Source of the DNA: Burkholderia sp. D-99 | GTDB lineage: Bacteria; Pseudomonadota; Gammaproteobacteria; Burkholderiales; Burkholderiaceae | DNA length: 64,000 bases | Reading direction: 5' to 3' | NCBI RefSeq assembly: GCF_011605345.1 | Contig: NZ_JAAOXM010000001.1 | Location: forward strand, 1-64,000 | Shown: positions 40,721-49,916 of the stretch, piece by piece | How the letters are laid out: the number at the start of each line of letters is the position of its first letter | How positions within the stretch are numbered: position 1 is the stretch's first letter | The notes under the pieces: generated by a model | What the model was told of the DNA's origin: nothing | Seen by the model: only the letters and a program-made list of their open reading frames with translations | Databases searched by the model: none | Position numbers and translations under genes: made by a program

Positions 40721-41929
40721 ATGAAGATCGGACGACGACTGGCCGCGGCCGCGGCCACGCTGGGATGCATGCACGCACACGCGCAGACTTCGGGCAGCGT
40801 GACGCTGTACGGCACCGTGGATACCGGCATCATCTACTCGACGAACCAGCAGTTCACGCGCGCCGACGGCAGTACGGGCGGCGGCCATGCGTGGCAGATG
40901 GGCGGCGGCAACCTCGTGCCGTCGCGCTTCGGCTTCCAGGGTGCCGAGCCGCTTGGCGGCGGGCTCAACGCGGTGTTCACGCTCGAGCAGCAGTTCCTGT
41001 CGGCGAACGGGCAGGCGCTGCAGGGCGGCACGGCCTTCAGCCGGCAGGCGTGGGTCGGGCTGCGCCAGGACGGGATCGGCACGCTCGGCCTCGGCCGCCA
41101 ATACGACTCGTACACGGACATGCTCGGCGCGTACGTGTCGAGCAACAACTGGGCGACACCGTACGGTTCGCACCTCGGCGACGTCGACAACCTGAACGCC
41201 GCATTCAACTTCAACAACGCAGTGAAGTTCACCAGCGCCGATTTCAACGGCCTCACGTTCGGCGGCACGTTCAGCTTCGGCGGGCAGGCCGGCGACTTTT
41301 CAGCGAAGCGCGGCTACGCGGTGGCCGCGACGTATACGCGCGCGCCGGTCGCGTTCTCGGTCGGCTACCTCGATTTGCACCAGCCGCTCGATGCGGCGCT
41401 CGGCGGCGCAAACGGCTATATCGGCGATTTCGCATGCAGCAACCCGGGCGCGATGTACTGCCTGCTGCAGGACGCCGGCTCGATGCGCGCGTTTGGTGCG
41501 GGCGGGTCGGTCACGTTCGGCGATGCGACGATCGCGCTCACCTATACGCATACGCGCCTCGGCGACAGCCGTTACTTCTCGACCACGGTGCAGCCGCGCA
41601 CACAGGCGTTCACGTTCGACATCGGCGAGCTGAACGCCACGTACATGTTCACGCCCGCGCTGCAGGGCGGCGTCGCGTATATCTTCAACGCAGCGCATAC
41701 CGACGGACGCGGCACGACGCGGTTCCACCAGGTGAACGTCGGCACGAACTACAGCCTGTCGAAGCGCACGGCGCTGTATGCGGTTGCGATCGGCCAGATC
41801 GCGAGCGGGACGGGGCTCGGCACCGACGCGAGCGGCAACGCGGTGAACTACGCGCAGATTCCGGTGCTCGCGAACAGCAACTCGAGCCGGCAGCTGGCCG
41901 TGATGGCCGGGATCCGCGTGAACTTCTGA
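40721..41929 (+). CDS. Outer-membrane porin (Gram-negative trimeric type)
   Basis: A 402-residue porin typical of Burkholderiales. Signal peptide ends HAHA; the mature protein opens SGSVTLYGTVDTGIIYST, then SRFGFQGAEPLGGGLNAVFTLEQQF and FSRQAWVGLRQDGIGTLGLGRQYD, hallmarks of the family, and ends in the C-terminal Phe (GIRVNF) needed for BAM recognition. It allows small solute diffusion across the outer membrane. Its promoter carries the same motif as the amine-catabolism genes, implying coordinated substrate entry. Confidence 0.95.
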   Translation: MKIGRRLAAAAATLGCMHAHAQTSGSVTLYGTVDTGIIYSTNQQFTRADGSTGGGHAWQMGGGNLVPSRFGFQGAEPLGGGLNAVFTLEQQFLSANGQALQGGTAFSRQAWVGLRQDGIGTLGLGRQYDSYTDMLGAYVSSNNWATPYGSHLGDVDNLNAAFNFNNAVKFTSADFNGLTFGGTFSFGGQAGDFSAKRGYAVAATYTRAPVAFSVGYLDLHQPLDAALGGANGYIGDFACSNPGAMYCLLQDAGSMRAFGAGGSVTFGDATIALTYTHTRLGDSRYFSTTVQPRTQAFTFDIGELNATYMFTPALQGGVAYIFNAAHTDGRGTTRFHQVNVGTNYSLSKRTALYAVAIGQIASGTGLGTDASGNAVNYAQIPVLANSNSSRQLAVMAGIRVNF

Positions 41930-41930
41930 C

Positions 41931-42000
41931 CCGGCCGGGGAGGTCCGGCCGGGGAGGTCTGGCTCGGGAGGTCCAGCCGGGGAGGCCGGGCCTGGGCAGC
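41931..42000. repeat. Five 14-bp GC-rich repeats
   Basis: Units at 41931, 41945, 41959, 41973 and 41987 based on CCGGCCGGGGAGGT, the last two degenerate. They start two bases after the porin stop, in the 243-bp gap before the ABC transporter genes. No gene or promoter is evident there otherwise. Confidence 0.8.
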
Positions 42001-42172
42001 CAGGCGGGCGGGGCGGCCAGGTACGGCGGCAGCCTCTCTCGCCGGGTGCCATAAATTCTTAACGATCGGCGTGAACAATGGCGTTCGCATCAGGCGGCCC
42101 GAAGCGCCGCCCGCGTTGCACACGTGTGCAACGCCTGGCCGTCCCGCCACCACGCCGAACGAGAGAGACCTC

Positions 42173-43411
42173 ATGACCCTGCTGAGCCGCCTGCGCGCGC
42201 TGTCCGCCGCCCTTGCGTTGTCCTTCGCCGCCACGCACGCCGGTGCCGCTGATCTCGTCATCGCAGGCCGCGACGACATCTACGGCAAGGGGCTGGCCGA
42301 CGCCGTCGCCGGCTTCAACAAGCTGCACCCGGGCACCGAGATCGAGTTGCTCAAGCTACCGAACGCGAATCTGTACCAGAAGCTCAAGCTGTCGATGCGT
42401 GAAGGCACCGGCGCGTACGACCTCGTGATGATGGACGACACGTGGGCCCCCGAATTCATCGGCAACGGCTGGCTGAAGCCGCTGCCCGCGTCGCTTGCCG
42501 ACGCCGATCTCGTGCCGTCCACCGTCGCGCTCGGCCGCAACGCGGCCGGTGCGCTGTACGCGCTGCCGATCGTCGGCAACGTCGAGATGTTCGCGTACCG
42601 CAAGGACCTGCTCGCGAAATACAAGCTGCAGCCGCCGCGCAACTGGGACGACGTGTTGAAGATCGCGCAGACCGTCGGCGGCGCGGACAAGAGCGTATCG
42701 GGCGTCGTGTTCCGCGGCACCAAGGGCAACCCGGTCGTGACGGGCTTCCTGCCGATCCTGTGGGCGTACGGCGGCGACGTGTTCGACCACGCCGGCAACG
42801 TGACGATCGATTCGCGCGAGGCGCAGGCCGCGCTGAAGACCTTCCTCGCGCTGAAGGCATCCGCGCCGAAGGACGTCGACGTGTACGGCGCGGCGGAAGT
42901 GCGCGACGCCCTGCAGCGCGGCACGGCCGCGCAGTCGATCGAAGTGTGGCCGGCGTGGGTGCCGGCGCTCGACGATCCGAAGCAGTCGCGCGTGGTCGGG
43001 CAGATCGCGCTGCAGGCGCCGCCCGGGCAGACCGCGGGCCCGGCGCCGATGCTCGGCATCTGGCAGATGGGCATTCCGAAGGACGCGCCGCATGCGAAGG
43101 TCGCGCAGGACTTCCTGGCCTACCTGACCAACCGCGACACGCAGACGCGCCTCGCCGGCATCGGCATTCCGCCGACCCGCCGCAGCGTGTTCAACGATCC
43201 GGCGCTGGTGCGCCAGTACCGCTGGTATCCGGATCAACTGAAGGCGCTCGAGGCCGGCCGTGCGCGGCCGCGCGTGAAGGACTGGCAGCAGGTCGAGAGC
43301 ATTCTCGGCGACCAGCTGCAACTCGCGTTGACCGGGCAGGCTGCGCCCGACGCCGCGCTGCGCCAGGCGCAGCAGAAGATCGCGCAGGCGACGGCCGCGG
43401 CCGGCAAGTGA
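42173..43411 (+). CDS. ABC transporter substrate-binding protein (sugar type)
   Basis: A 412-residue periplasmic binding protein of the extracellular solute-binding family 1. Signal peptide ends THAGA; landmarks ADAVAGFNKLHPGTEIELLKL, YDLVMMDDTWAPEFIGNGWL, and TAAQSIEVWPAWVPALDD. It captures a sugar-like or glycerophospho-type ligand and passes it to the two permeases downstream. A GAGAGAG purine run precedes the ATG. Two permease genes follow, forming the operon; no ATPase gene is present. Confidence 0.9.
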   Translation: MTLLSRLRALSAALALSFAATHAGAADLVIAGRDDIYGKGLADAVAGFNKLHPGTEIELLKLPNANLYQKLKLSMREGTGAYDLVMMDDTWAPEFIGNGWLKPLPASLADADLVPSTVALGRNAAGALYALPIVGNVEMFAYRKDLLAKYKLQPPRNWDDVLKIAQTVGGADKSVSGVVFRGTKGNPVVTGFLPILWAYGGDVFDHAGNVTIDSREAQAALKTFLALKASAPKDVDVYGAAEVRDALQRGTAAQSIEVWPAWVPALDDPKQSRVVGQIALQAPPGQTAGPAPMLGIWQMGIPKDAPHAKVAQDFLAYLTNRDTQTRLAGIGIPPTRRSVFNDPALVRQYRWYPDQLKALEAGRARPRVKDWQQVESILGDQLQLALTGQAAPDAALRQAQQKIAQATAAAGK

Positions 43412-43445
43412 CGGCCCGCCTCGACCCATCGCCGGGGCACAGCGC

Positions 43446-44315
43446 ATGAAAGCCTTCGGCCGCAGCCTGCCGTTCGTCGCGCTGCTCGGGCCCGCGCTGC
43501 TGGTGCTCGCCGCGCTCGCGCTGTATCCGGTCGCGCAGGTGCTGATCGATTCGTTCTGCCAGGTCGACTACTCGGCCGGGCGCCGCGCGTTCGCGGGGCT
43601 CGCGAACTATCGCGCGGTGCTCGGCGACGACGCGTTCACGGCCGGCTTCGGCAACACGCTGCGCTTCACGATCGTCGCGTCGCTCGCCGAAGTCGCGCTG
43701 GGCTTCGGCCTCGCGCTGCTGTTCGTGCGCGCGTTTCCGGGGCGGCGCATCGCGCTGCCGCTCGCGATCCTGCCGATGATGCTGTCCACGCTCGTGTGCT
43801 CGGCGATCTGGCGCAACTGGCTCAACTTCGACGGCTTCCTGAACGCGCTGCTCGCGGCGTTCGGCGTCGAAGGCGTGCGCTGGCTGTCAGACCCGCATCT
43901 CGCGCTCTGGTCGCTCGCGCTCGTCGACGTGTGGCAGTGGACGCCGATGGCGTTCCTGATCGTGCTGGCCGGGTTGCAGTCGATCCCGCAGGAACTGTAC
44001 GAGGCCGCGCGCACCGACGGCGCGAGCGAGTGGCAGTGCCTGCGCGACATCACGCTGCCGCTCGCGGCGCCGCAGATCGGCCTCGCGCTGCTGCTGCGCT
44101 CGATCGACACGTTCAAGCTGTTCGACAAGGTCTATGCGCTGACGGGCGGCGGCCCCGGCAACGCGACGCAGACACTGTCGACCTATATCTACGACACGGG
44201 CTTCCGCTTCTTCAACGTCGGGCCGGCGAGCGCCGCGTCGGTGCTGATGCTCGCGGCGTCCGCGGTGCTGGTTTCGGGGTACGTATGGCAGACGGTTCGC
44301 AAGCGGCGCGCATGA
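43446..44315 (+). CDS. ABC transporter permease (MalF/UgpA type)
   Basis: A 289-residue inner-membrane permease with six TM segments starting FVALLGPALLVLAALALYPVAQVL. The EAA loop that contacts the ATPase reads YEAARTDGASEWQCLRDITLP. It is typical of carbohydrate-uptake family 1 permeases. It follows the binding protein gene by 34 bp and overlaps the second permease by 4 bp (ATGA). Confidence 0.92.
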   Translation: MKAFGRSLPFVALLGPALLVLAALALYPVAQVLIDSFCQVDYSAGRRAFAGLANYRAVLGDDAFTAGFGNTLRFTIVASLAEVALGFGLALLFVRAFPGRRIALPLAILPMMLSTLVCSAIWRNWLNFDGFLNALLAAFGVEGVRWLSDPHLALWSLALVDVWQWTPMAFLIVLAGLQSIPQELYEAARTDGASEWQCLRDITLPLAAPQIGLALLLRSIDTFKLFDKVYALTGGGPGNATQTLSTYIYDTGFRFFNVGPASAASVLMLAASAVLVSGYVWQTVRKRRA

Positions 44316-45172
44316 CGGCGCATCCCGCAGGCATCACGGGCGCGCGAACGGGCGCCGCATTCGGTCGCGCGATGCCGTGGGTGTTGCGCATCGTCGCGCT
44401 CGCCCTGTTGCTGCTGCCATGCCTGTGGATGGCCGGCGCGGCCTTCATGCCGACGCTCGAACGCCTCGATCATCCGATGCGGATCTGGCCGGCCGCGCCG
44501 ACCTTCGAGCATTTCGCATCGGTATGGTCCAACGGCATCGGCGCGCCGCTCTTCAATTCGCTGCTGGTCGGCTTCGGCACGACGCTGCTCGCGCTGGCAC
44601 TCGCGTTTCCGGCCGCGTACGCGCTCGTGCGGTTGCGGTTTCCGGCGCGGCTCGACCTGCTGTTCCTGGTGCTCGTGCTCGCGTTGAAGCTGATGCCGCC
44701 GATCACGATCGCGGTGCCGCTGTTCGCGCTCGCGAAGCGGCTGCACCTGCTCGATTCGACGCTCGGCCTGATGCTCGCGTACCAGATCTATGCGCTGCCG
44801 ATGGCGATCTGGATGCTGCTCGCGTTCGTGCGCGAAGTGCCGATCGAGTACGAAGAGGCGGCCTGCATCGACGGTGCGGGGCTCGCGCGACGGCTCGTGC
44901 AGATCGTGCTGCCGCTGTGCGCGCCGGGCCTGATCGCGACCGCGATCTTCGTGTTCATCGCCGCGTGGAACGAATTCCTGATCGCGCTGCTGTTCGTATC
45001 GACGCCGAGCCGCTTCACGCTGCCGCTCGCGATTGCCGGCTACGTGACGGAAAACGGCATCGACTGGGGCGACCTGATGAGCGCGGGGCTGTTGGCGTCG
45101 CTGCCCACGCTGGCCGTGGCCGGCTATGTGCAGCGCTACCTGTTGCGCGGGTTCGCGGGCGGGCTGAAGTGA
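44312..45172 (+). CDS. ABC transporter permease (MalG/UgpE type)
   Basis: A 286-residue six-TM permease. N-terminal TM IVALALLLLPCLWMAGAAFM; EAA loop YEEAACIDGAGLARRLVQIVLPL; late TM FIAAWNEFLIALLFV, the WNEF block typical of MalG-like subunits. It forms the channel with the upstream permease. The operon ends here; an ATP-binding subunit is missing and must be supplied from elsewhere, as known for shared MsmK/MsiK-type ATPases. Confidence 0.92.
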   Translation: MTAHPAGITGARTGAAFGRAMPWVLRIVALALLLLPCLWMAGAAFMPTLERLDHPMRIWPAAPTFEHFASVWSNGIGAPLFNSLLVGFGTTLLALALAFPAAYALVRLRFPARLDLLFLVLVLALKLMPPITIAVPLFALAKRLHLLDSTLGLMLAYQIYALPMAIWMLLAFVREVPIEYEEAACIDGAGLARRLVQIVLPLCAPGLIATAIFVFIAAWNEFLIALLFVSTPSRFTLPLAIAGYVTENGIDWGDLMSAGLLASLPTLAVAGYVQRYLLRGFAGGLK

Positions 45173-45298
45173 CGCGGGCAGCACGCAGGCTGAACGGACC
45201 TGGCGGCCATGCGCATCGAATGGGCGTGCTGTTCGCGGAAACGACGCGACATGGGTGTGACTCGCATCGCGCATCCGGACGCCACGCGCCGCGACTGA

Positions 45299-46321
45299 TC
45301 ATGCGCAGCTATGCCGCACCACCTGCGTGACCGGCACGACGCGCGTGCGCGACGGGCCGTCGAACGCCTGCATCCGCTCGGCGAGCAGGTCGACTGCCGC
45401 GTGCGCGAGGCCGCGCGTGTCCTGCCGGAGCGTCGTCAGTCGATACGCGTCGTATTCGGCGGCCGGGATGTCGTCGAAGCCGATCACGCGCACGTCGTCC
45501 GGCACGCGCAACCCGAATTCGCTGCGCGCGACATCGATCACGCCGAGCGCGAGCAGGTCCGACGAGCAGAACACGCCGTCGGGCCGCTTGCCGTTCGCGA
45601 ACAGTTGCCGCGCCGCTTCGATCCCGCTCGCATGAGTGTCGGACGGCGTGTCGAGCACGCAGGCGAGGGTTGCATCGAACGCGTCGCCGCGCCCGATCGC
45701 ATGCTCGAACGCGGCGGCGCGCGACTGTGCGCTGTAGCTCGCGCTGCGCGGCCCGACAAACGCAAGCCGACGCGCGCCGGCCCGCACGAGCCGCTGCGCC
45801 GCATGCACGGCGCCCGCCGCGTTGTCGCTGACGACGATGTCGGCGCCCGGCAGGTTCGCCTCGCGGTTGATCATCACGACCGGGATCCGGTGTTCGAGAT
45901 ACTGCTGCGCGACCGACAGCGGCGGCGACGCGGACGTCATCACGAGGCCCGCGATCCGGTAGCTGAGCAACTGTTCGAGCGATTGACGGACCTGGCGCGG
46001 GTCTTCCGCATTGGTCACGAGCGGCGTGAGCGCGCGCTGCCCGAGCGCGGCCATCAGGTCCGACAGCAGCCTCGCGCGAAACGGATTCTCGAACCCGGCC
46101 GTCACGACGCCGATCATGCTGCTGCGCTGCGTGATCATGTCGCGGGCGATCAGGTTGACCTGGTAGCCGAGCGCGCGCGCGGCGACCATCACGCGCTCAC
46201 GCGTTTGCGGTGCGATGCTTGCTGTCGGCGAGAACGCGCGTGACACCGCGGAGCGCGATACGCCGGCGCGCGCCGCGACATCCGACGCCGTTACCCACGG
46301 TTTTCTTTCCTTGTCATTCAT
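45299..46321 (-). CDS. LacI-family repressor
   Basis: A 340-residue LacI/GalR regulator. HTH ASDVAARAGVSRSAVSRAFSP, hinge ARALGYQVNLIARDM, then a sugar-binding core domain (IGVVTAGFENPFRARLLSDL; VIGFDDIPAAEYD). It is convergent with the ABC operon and divergent from the phospholipase gene, with only 6 bp between the two start codons; its operator must overlap coding sequence. It probably represses the ABC importer and/or the phospholipase gene. Confidence 0.93.
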   Translation of the reverse strand: MNDKERKPWVTASDVAARAGVSRSAVSRAFSPTASIAPQTRERVMVAARALGYQVNLIARDMITQRSSMIGVVTAGFENPFRARLLSDLMAALGQRALTPLVTNAEDPRQVRQSLEQLLSYRIAGLVMTSASPPLSVAQQYLEHRIPVVMINREANLPGADIVVSDNAAGAVHAAQRLVRAGARRLAFVGPRSASYSAQSRAAAFEHAIGRGDAFDATLACVLDTPSDTHASGIEAARQLFANGKRPDGVFCSSDLLALGVIDVARSEFGLRVPDDVRVIGFDDIPAAEYDAYRLTTLRQDTRGLAHAAVDLLAERMQAFDGPSRTRVVPVTQVVRHSCA

Positions 46322-46327
46322 CGATTC

Positions 46328-47248
46328 ATGATCCCTTCGAGCCACGATACGTGCATGCCGCTCGCCGACTGGATGTCGGCGCTCGACGATGTGCGGCTGC
46401 TGCATACGCTGACCCTACCGGGCAGCCATGACACCTGTGCGTATACCGTCGACGATCGGCTGGTGCGCACCCAGCGTGCGCCGCTCGATACGCAGCTCGC
46501 GCATGGCGTGCGGCTGCTCGACATCCGCTGCCGGCACGTGCGCGATGCGTTCGACATCCATCATGGCGGCATCGCGCTCGGCATGACGTTCGACGACGTG
46601 CTGGCCGATTGCACGCGCTTTCTCGATGCGCATCCACGCGAATGCATCGTGATGTCGGTGAAGGACGAATGGCCGGCGCATGCGTGTACGCGCAGTTTCG
46701 ACGCGACGTTCGACGCGCATCGTGCGCGGCATCCGCGGCTGCGCTGGCATGCGGGCGGCACGCTGCCCGCGCTCGGCGACGTGCGCGGCGCGATCGTGCT
46801 GCTGCGGCGCTTTCGCAGCAGCCGGCCGCTCGGCATCGACCTGACCGCGTGGCCCGACAACGCGACGTTCACGATCGATCATCCCGACGGCGCGTTCGTG
46901 ATCCAGGACGAATACCGCGTGCCGGTGGCCGCGTCGATCGGCTGGAAGTGGCGTGCGATCGACGCGCTGCTGACGGACCTGCCGTCGCCGGACAGCGGCC
47001 GCTGGGCGATCAATTTCTGCAGCGGAACGGGGATGGGCGCGAATCCGTCGGTCGTTGCTCACGGCGACGGCAAGGTGCAGGGCATTCATGCGCGGCTGGT
47101 CGAACGATTGCGCGAGCAGCGCGGCCCGTGTGGCGCGATGCTGCTCGACTTCTGCGATGACGATGACTGGGCGCTCGTGCGCGCGCTGATCGCGTGCAAC
47201 GACCATGCGCCTGCGCCGGGTGTCTGGCGCAAGACGTTTCGCTGTTAG
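46328..47248 (+). CDS. PI-PLC X-domain phospholipase
   Basis: A 306-residue protein resembling bacterial phosphatidylinositol-specific phospholipase C. The first catalytic His lies in LPGSHDTCAY and the second in FDIHHGGIALG; VMSVKDEWP and IQDEYRV follow, as in the X domain. Such enzymes cleave PI or glycosyl-PI by an inositol cyclic phosphate route. No clear signal peptide is seen, which is unusual for a secreted PLC; an alternative ATG at 46355 does not provide one either. It is divergent from LacI, next to a sugar-type ABC importer. Confidence 0.8.
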   Translation: MIPSSHDTCMPLADWMSALDDVRLLHTLTLPGSHDTCAYTVDDRLVRTQRAPLDTQLAHGVRLLDIRCRHVRDAFDIHHGGIALGMTFDDVLADCTRFLDAHPRECIVMSVKDEWPAHACTRSFDATFDAHRARHPRLRWHAGGTLPALGDVRGAIVLLRRFRSSRPLGIDLTAWPDNATFTIDHPDGAFVIQDEYRVPVAASIGWKWRAIDALLTDLPSPDSGRWAINFCSGTGMGANPSVVAHGDGKVQGIHARLVERLREQRGPCGAMLLDFCDDDDWALVRALIACNDHAPAPGVWRKTFRC

Positions 47249-48210
47249 TGAAGGTTCGCCGTGAAGAACGCGAGTGCGCCGGCGTCGAGCGTCTGGTGAA
47301 AGGCAACGCGATCGAATTCGCCGGTGTCGACGCACACGCGCGGCGATATTTTTTTCAATGCGTCGGAACACGGCGCGACGAACGCGAAATGCGCGGCATG
47401 CTGAACGACGTGGAATTCCGGCCGCTGCGGCAACAGGCCGGCCAGTGCGGGGAGGGTGGCCGGCTCGACGCCGTCGCCGCCTTCCTCCGATGCCCAGAGC
47501 TGGATCGGCGCGTGGACATTCTTTACCGTGTCGGCGCTCGGAAATTCGTCGAGCGGATCGGCCAGCACGTAGGCCTTGATTCGCGGGTCGTGGGTCAGCG
47601 GTGGCAGGACAAGGTCGCGGTCGCGAATCTGCCGGCAGATGAGCCAGGTCGGGTCCGTGCACGCGACCGGCGCATGCACGTAATCGGGATTGCCGCCGGC
47701 CAGCACCAGCCCGGTGTACCCGCCGCGCGAGAAACCGAAGAAGCCGATCCGTGCGGGATCGATTCGAGCGGCGTCGGATGCATTGCCCAGCATGTAGTCG
47801 ACCAGGCGCTTGATGTCGATGGGGCGTTCGACGAACTCTTGAATGTCGGCCGCGTGGCTCATGTCGGAGAACGTGTCGCCCGGATGATTGATCGCCGCGA
47901 CCACGAAGCCCGCGTCGGCGAGCGTTTCCGGAAGATCGTGGTGGTCGAGGAACGTGCCGCCGTGGCCGTGCGAGATCACGACGAGCGGCAGCTTGTCGCC
48001 GACGGTCGGGCAGTCGCGTTGCCCTTTCAATTCGTAAGGGCCGATCGTGAGCGTCTGAGGAGCGTCCGCGCAGGGCGTCCACACGACTGCCTTCAGCTCG
48101 GGGCCGCCGGCATCGGCCGGAATCCGGACGAGCTTGACGCCGGCCGCGTGCGCGACCGTGGCGGACAGGCAGAGGAGGACAGCCGATACAGTCGATAGCC
48201 AGGTCTTCAC
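47245..48210 (-). CDS. Secreted alpha/beta hydrolase (dienelactone hydrolase/PAF-AH-like)
   Basis: A 321-residue exported hydrolase from a GTG start at 48210 behind GGAGGG. Signal peptide KTWLSTVSAVLLCLSATVAHAA. Landmarks: LVVISHGHGGTFLDHHDL (oxyanion area), nucleophile elbow GFFGFSRGGYTG, DPLDEFP and a late His in VQHAAHFAF. It probably hydrolyses esters in the periplasm. It overlaps the phospholipase gene tail to tail by 4 bp. Substrate unknown. Confidence 0.88.
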   Translation of the reverse strand: MKTWLSTVSAVLLCLSATVAHAAGVKLVRIPADAGGPELKAVVWTPCADAPQTLTIGPYELKGQRDCPTVGDKLPLVVISHGHGGTFLDHHDLPETLADAGFVVAAINHPGDTFSDMSHAADIQEFVERPIDIKRLVDYMLGNASDAARIDPARIGFFGFSRGGYTGLVLAGGNPDYVHAPVACTDPTWLICRQIRDRDLVLPPLTHDPRIKAYVLADPLDEFPSADTVKNVHAPIQLWASEEGGDGVEPATLPALAGLLPQRPEFHVVQHAAHFAFVAPCSDALKKISPRVCVDTGEFDRVAFHQTLDAGALAFFTANLH

Positions 48211-48293
48211 GGTGAAACCCTCCGGAGCAACGATCGGACTACGGTTGCGGGGTGCCGGTCGCGCGCCGGCATGCGATAGCACGGACACGACGA

Positions 48294-48632
48294 TCAGCGC
48301 GCGTCGCCGATCGTGATGCAGAAATGGAGCCGGTCAGTCGTTTCGGGGTACTCGTCATGCCACGCCTGTGCGTCGGACACCATCGTGCGGTGGCAGAACG
48401 CGGCGGCTTCTTCGAGCGGCAAGTCTTCAAGACTTACGGTGCCCTGCGGCGCACTGCCGTGTCCGACCCGTCCGTCGGCAGTCAGCACCCAGCCTTCCCA
48501 CCCGTAGATCGGAATGCGATGACGCACGCAATGATCGATGCATTCGAGCGCGGCGTCGAGCGGAAGCACGATCTCGCGACGGGAAATCGATTGTGCGGCG
48601 AGTGCGGCAGGAATGTTCCCGAGTTGCGACAT
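48294..48632 (-). CDS. Hypothetical protein
   Basis: 112 residues, acidic, soluble, family not recognised. Notable segments are LDAALECIDHCVRHRIPIYGWEGWVLTADGRVGHG and LEEAAAFCHRTMVSDAQAWHDEYP, with several His/Cys/Trp. It lies 83 bp upstream of the hydrolase gene on the same strand, so they may be co-transcribed. Confidence 0.6.
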   Translation of the reverse strand: MSQLGNIPAALAAQSISRREIVLPLDAALECIDHCVRHRIPIYGWEGWVLTADGRVGHGSAPQGTVSLEDLPLEEAAAFCHRTMVSDAQAWHDEYPETTDRLHFCITIGDAR

Positions 48633-48671
48633 GACAGGTGGCAGGCGGTGGTGTGGCGCGCGACCGGCGGG

Positions 48672-49283
48672 CTAGCGCGTCGCAATCGCCACCGCCGCAC
48701 CGGCCATCGCAGTTGCGCTCGTGCGGTTGGCGATCCGCTTGGCGCGCGCCGACGTCAGGAACGCGCGTGCGCGTGATGCGAGCAGCGACCAGGCGCAGTC
48801 GGTGGCGATCAGGATCGCGAGCATCGTACCTACCAGCTCGGCCCAGGCCGTCACGCCGACATGCGTGAGGTCGACGATGGTCGGCAGCAGCGCAAGATAG
48901 AACACCATGATCTTCGGATTGCCGAGCGTCACCAGCATGCCGGCGACGAACATGCGCCACGGCGACTGGCCGCGCGGCAGGTCGTCCGCACGCGTGTCGG
49001 TCGGCGCGGTCCACATCTTCCACGCGAGGAACAGCAGGTACGCGACGCCGAGCAGCTTCAGCACGATCAGGCCCGCCGCGAACGTGCGCGTGAACGCGGA
49101 CAGCCCGGCGACCGCGACCGTGAGCCACAGCGCTTCGCCGAGCCACATGGCCGCGAGGAACGGCAGCACGTCTCGCACGCCGTTCGTCAGCACGCGCGAG
49201 ACGAGCGCGGCGACGCTCGGGCCGGGCGTGCCGGAGGTAACGAGCAGGGCGAAGGCGAAGACGGCGAGTGCGGACAACGTCAT
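48672..49283 (-). CDS. LysE/RhtB-family exporter
   Basis: A 203-residue inner-membrane exporter with about six TM segments. Family marks: the N-terminal SGTPGPSVAALVSR (P-G-P motif), TFAAGLIVLKLLGVAYLLFLAWKMW, and GNPKIMVFYLALLPTIV. It exports amino acids or homoserine-lactone-like metabolites with protons. It is divergent from a GNAT acetyltransferase, 87 bp apart. Confidence 0.9.
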   Translation of the reverse strand: MTLSALAVFAFALLVTSGTPGPSVAALVSRVLTNGVRDVLPFLAAMWLGEALWLTVAVAGLSAFTRTFAAGLIVLKLLGVAYLLFLAWKMWTAPTDTRADDLPRGQSPWRMFVAGMLVTLGNPKIMVFYLALLPTIVDLTHVGVTAWAELVGTMLAILIATDCAWSLLASRARAFLTSARAKRIANRTSATAMAGAAVAIATR

Positions 49284-49370
49284 GACGGACCTCGTGGGTG
49301 GCGCGTTCGAAACGTATGAAGTTTCGATTATAGTGACGGCCGTTCCAGACTGCCTGCCTGAATTGTCGTC

Positions 49371-49898
49371 ATGACTGCATCGATCCTGATCCGTCCCGCC
49401 ACGCGGGAAGACGCGGCCGCGATGGCCGCCGTGGAAGTTGCCGCCGCGCAGCGGTTTCGCGCAATCGGCATGACCCACATCGCCGAAGCGGAGCCGACCG
49501 ATACCACCGCCGTGCTCGTGCGCATCGACGGTGGCCGTGCGTATGTGGCAGTGGATACGCAAGGGGTGTGCGTCGGGTTCGCGTTCTACCGGCTGCTGGA
49601 TGCGCGGCGGCTCTACCTGGAAGAACTCGATGTCGCGCCGTCACATGCCGGACAGCGGATCGGCGCGCGCCTGATCGAACAGGTGACCGCGTGCGCCGCG
49701 CAGGCAGGCATCGCAGAGGTCGTGCTGTCGACGTTTCGCGATGCGCCGTGGAATGCGCCGTACTACGCGCGCCTGGGTTTCGGCATCGTCGACGACGCCA
49801 CGCTCGACGACACGCTGCGTGCGATCCGCGCGCACCACGTCGCGCTCGGCCTCGATGAAACGCAGCGCGTGTTCATGCGCGCGGACGTGCGCAACTGA
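49371..49898 (+). CDS. GNAT-family N-acetyltransferase
   Basis: A 175-residue acetyltransferase. N-terminal ILIRPATREDAAAMAAVE, motif A LEELDVAPSHAGQRIGARLIEQVTACA with the acetyl-CoA pyrophosphate loop, and motif B NAPYYARLGFGIVDD. It transfers acetyl from acetyl-CoA to an unknown amine. It is divergent from the LysE exporter, which suggests both handle the same amino compound. Confidence 0.9.
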   Translation: MTASILIRPATREDAAAMAAVEVAAAQRFRAIGMTHIAEAEPTDTTAVLVRIDGGRAYVAVDTQGVCVGFAFYRLLDARRLYLEELDVAPSHAGQRIGARLIEQVTACAAQAGIAEVVLSTFRDAPWNAPYYARLGFGIVDDATLDDTLRAIRAHHVALGLDETQRVFMRADVRN

Positions 49899-49916
49899 AC
49901 ACGCGCTGCCCGGCCG

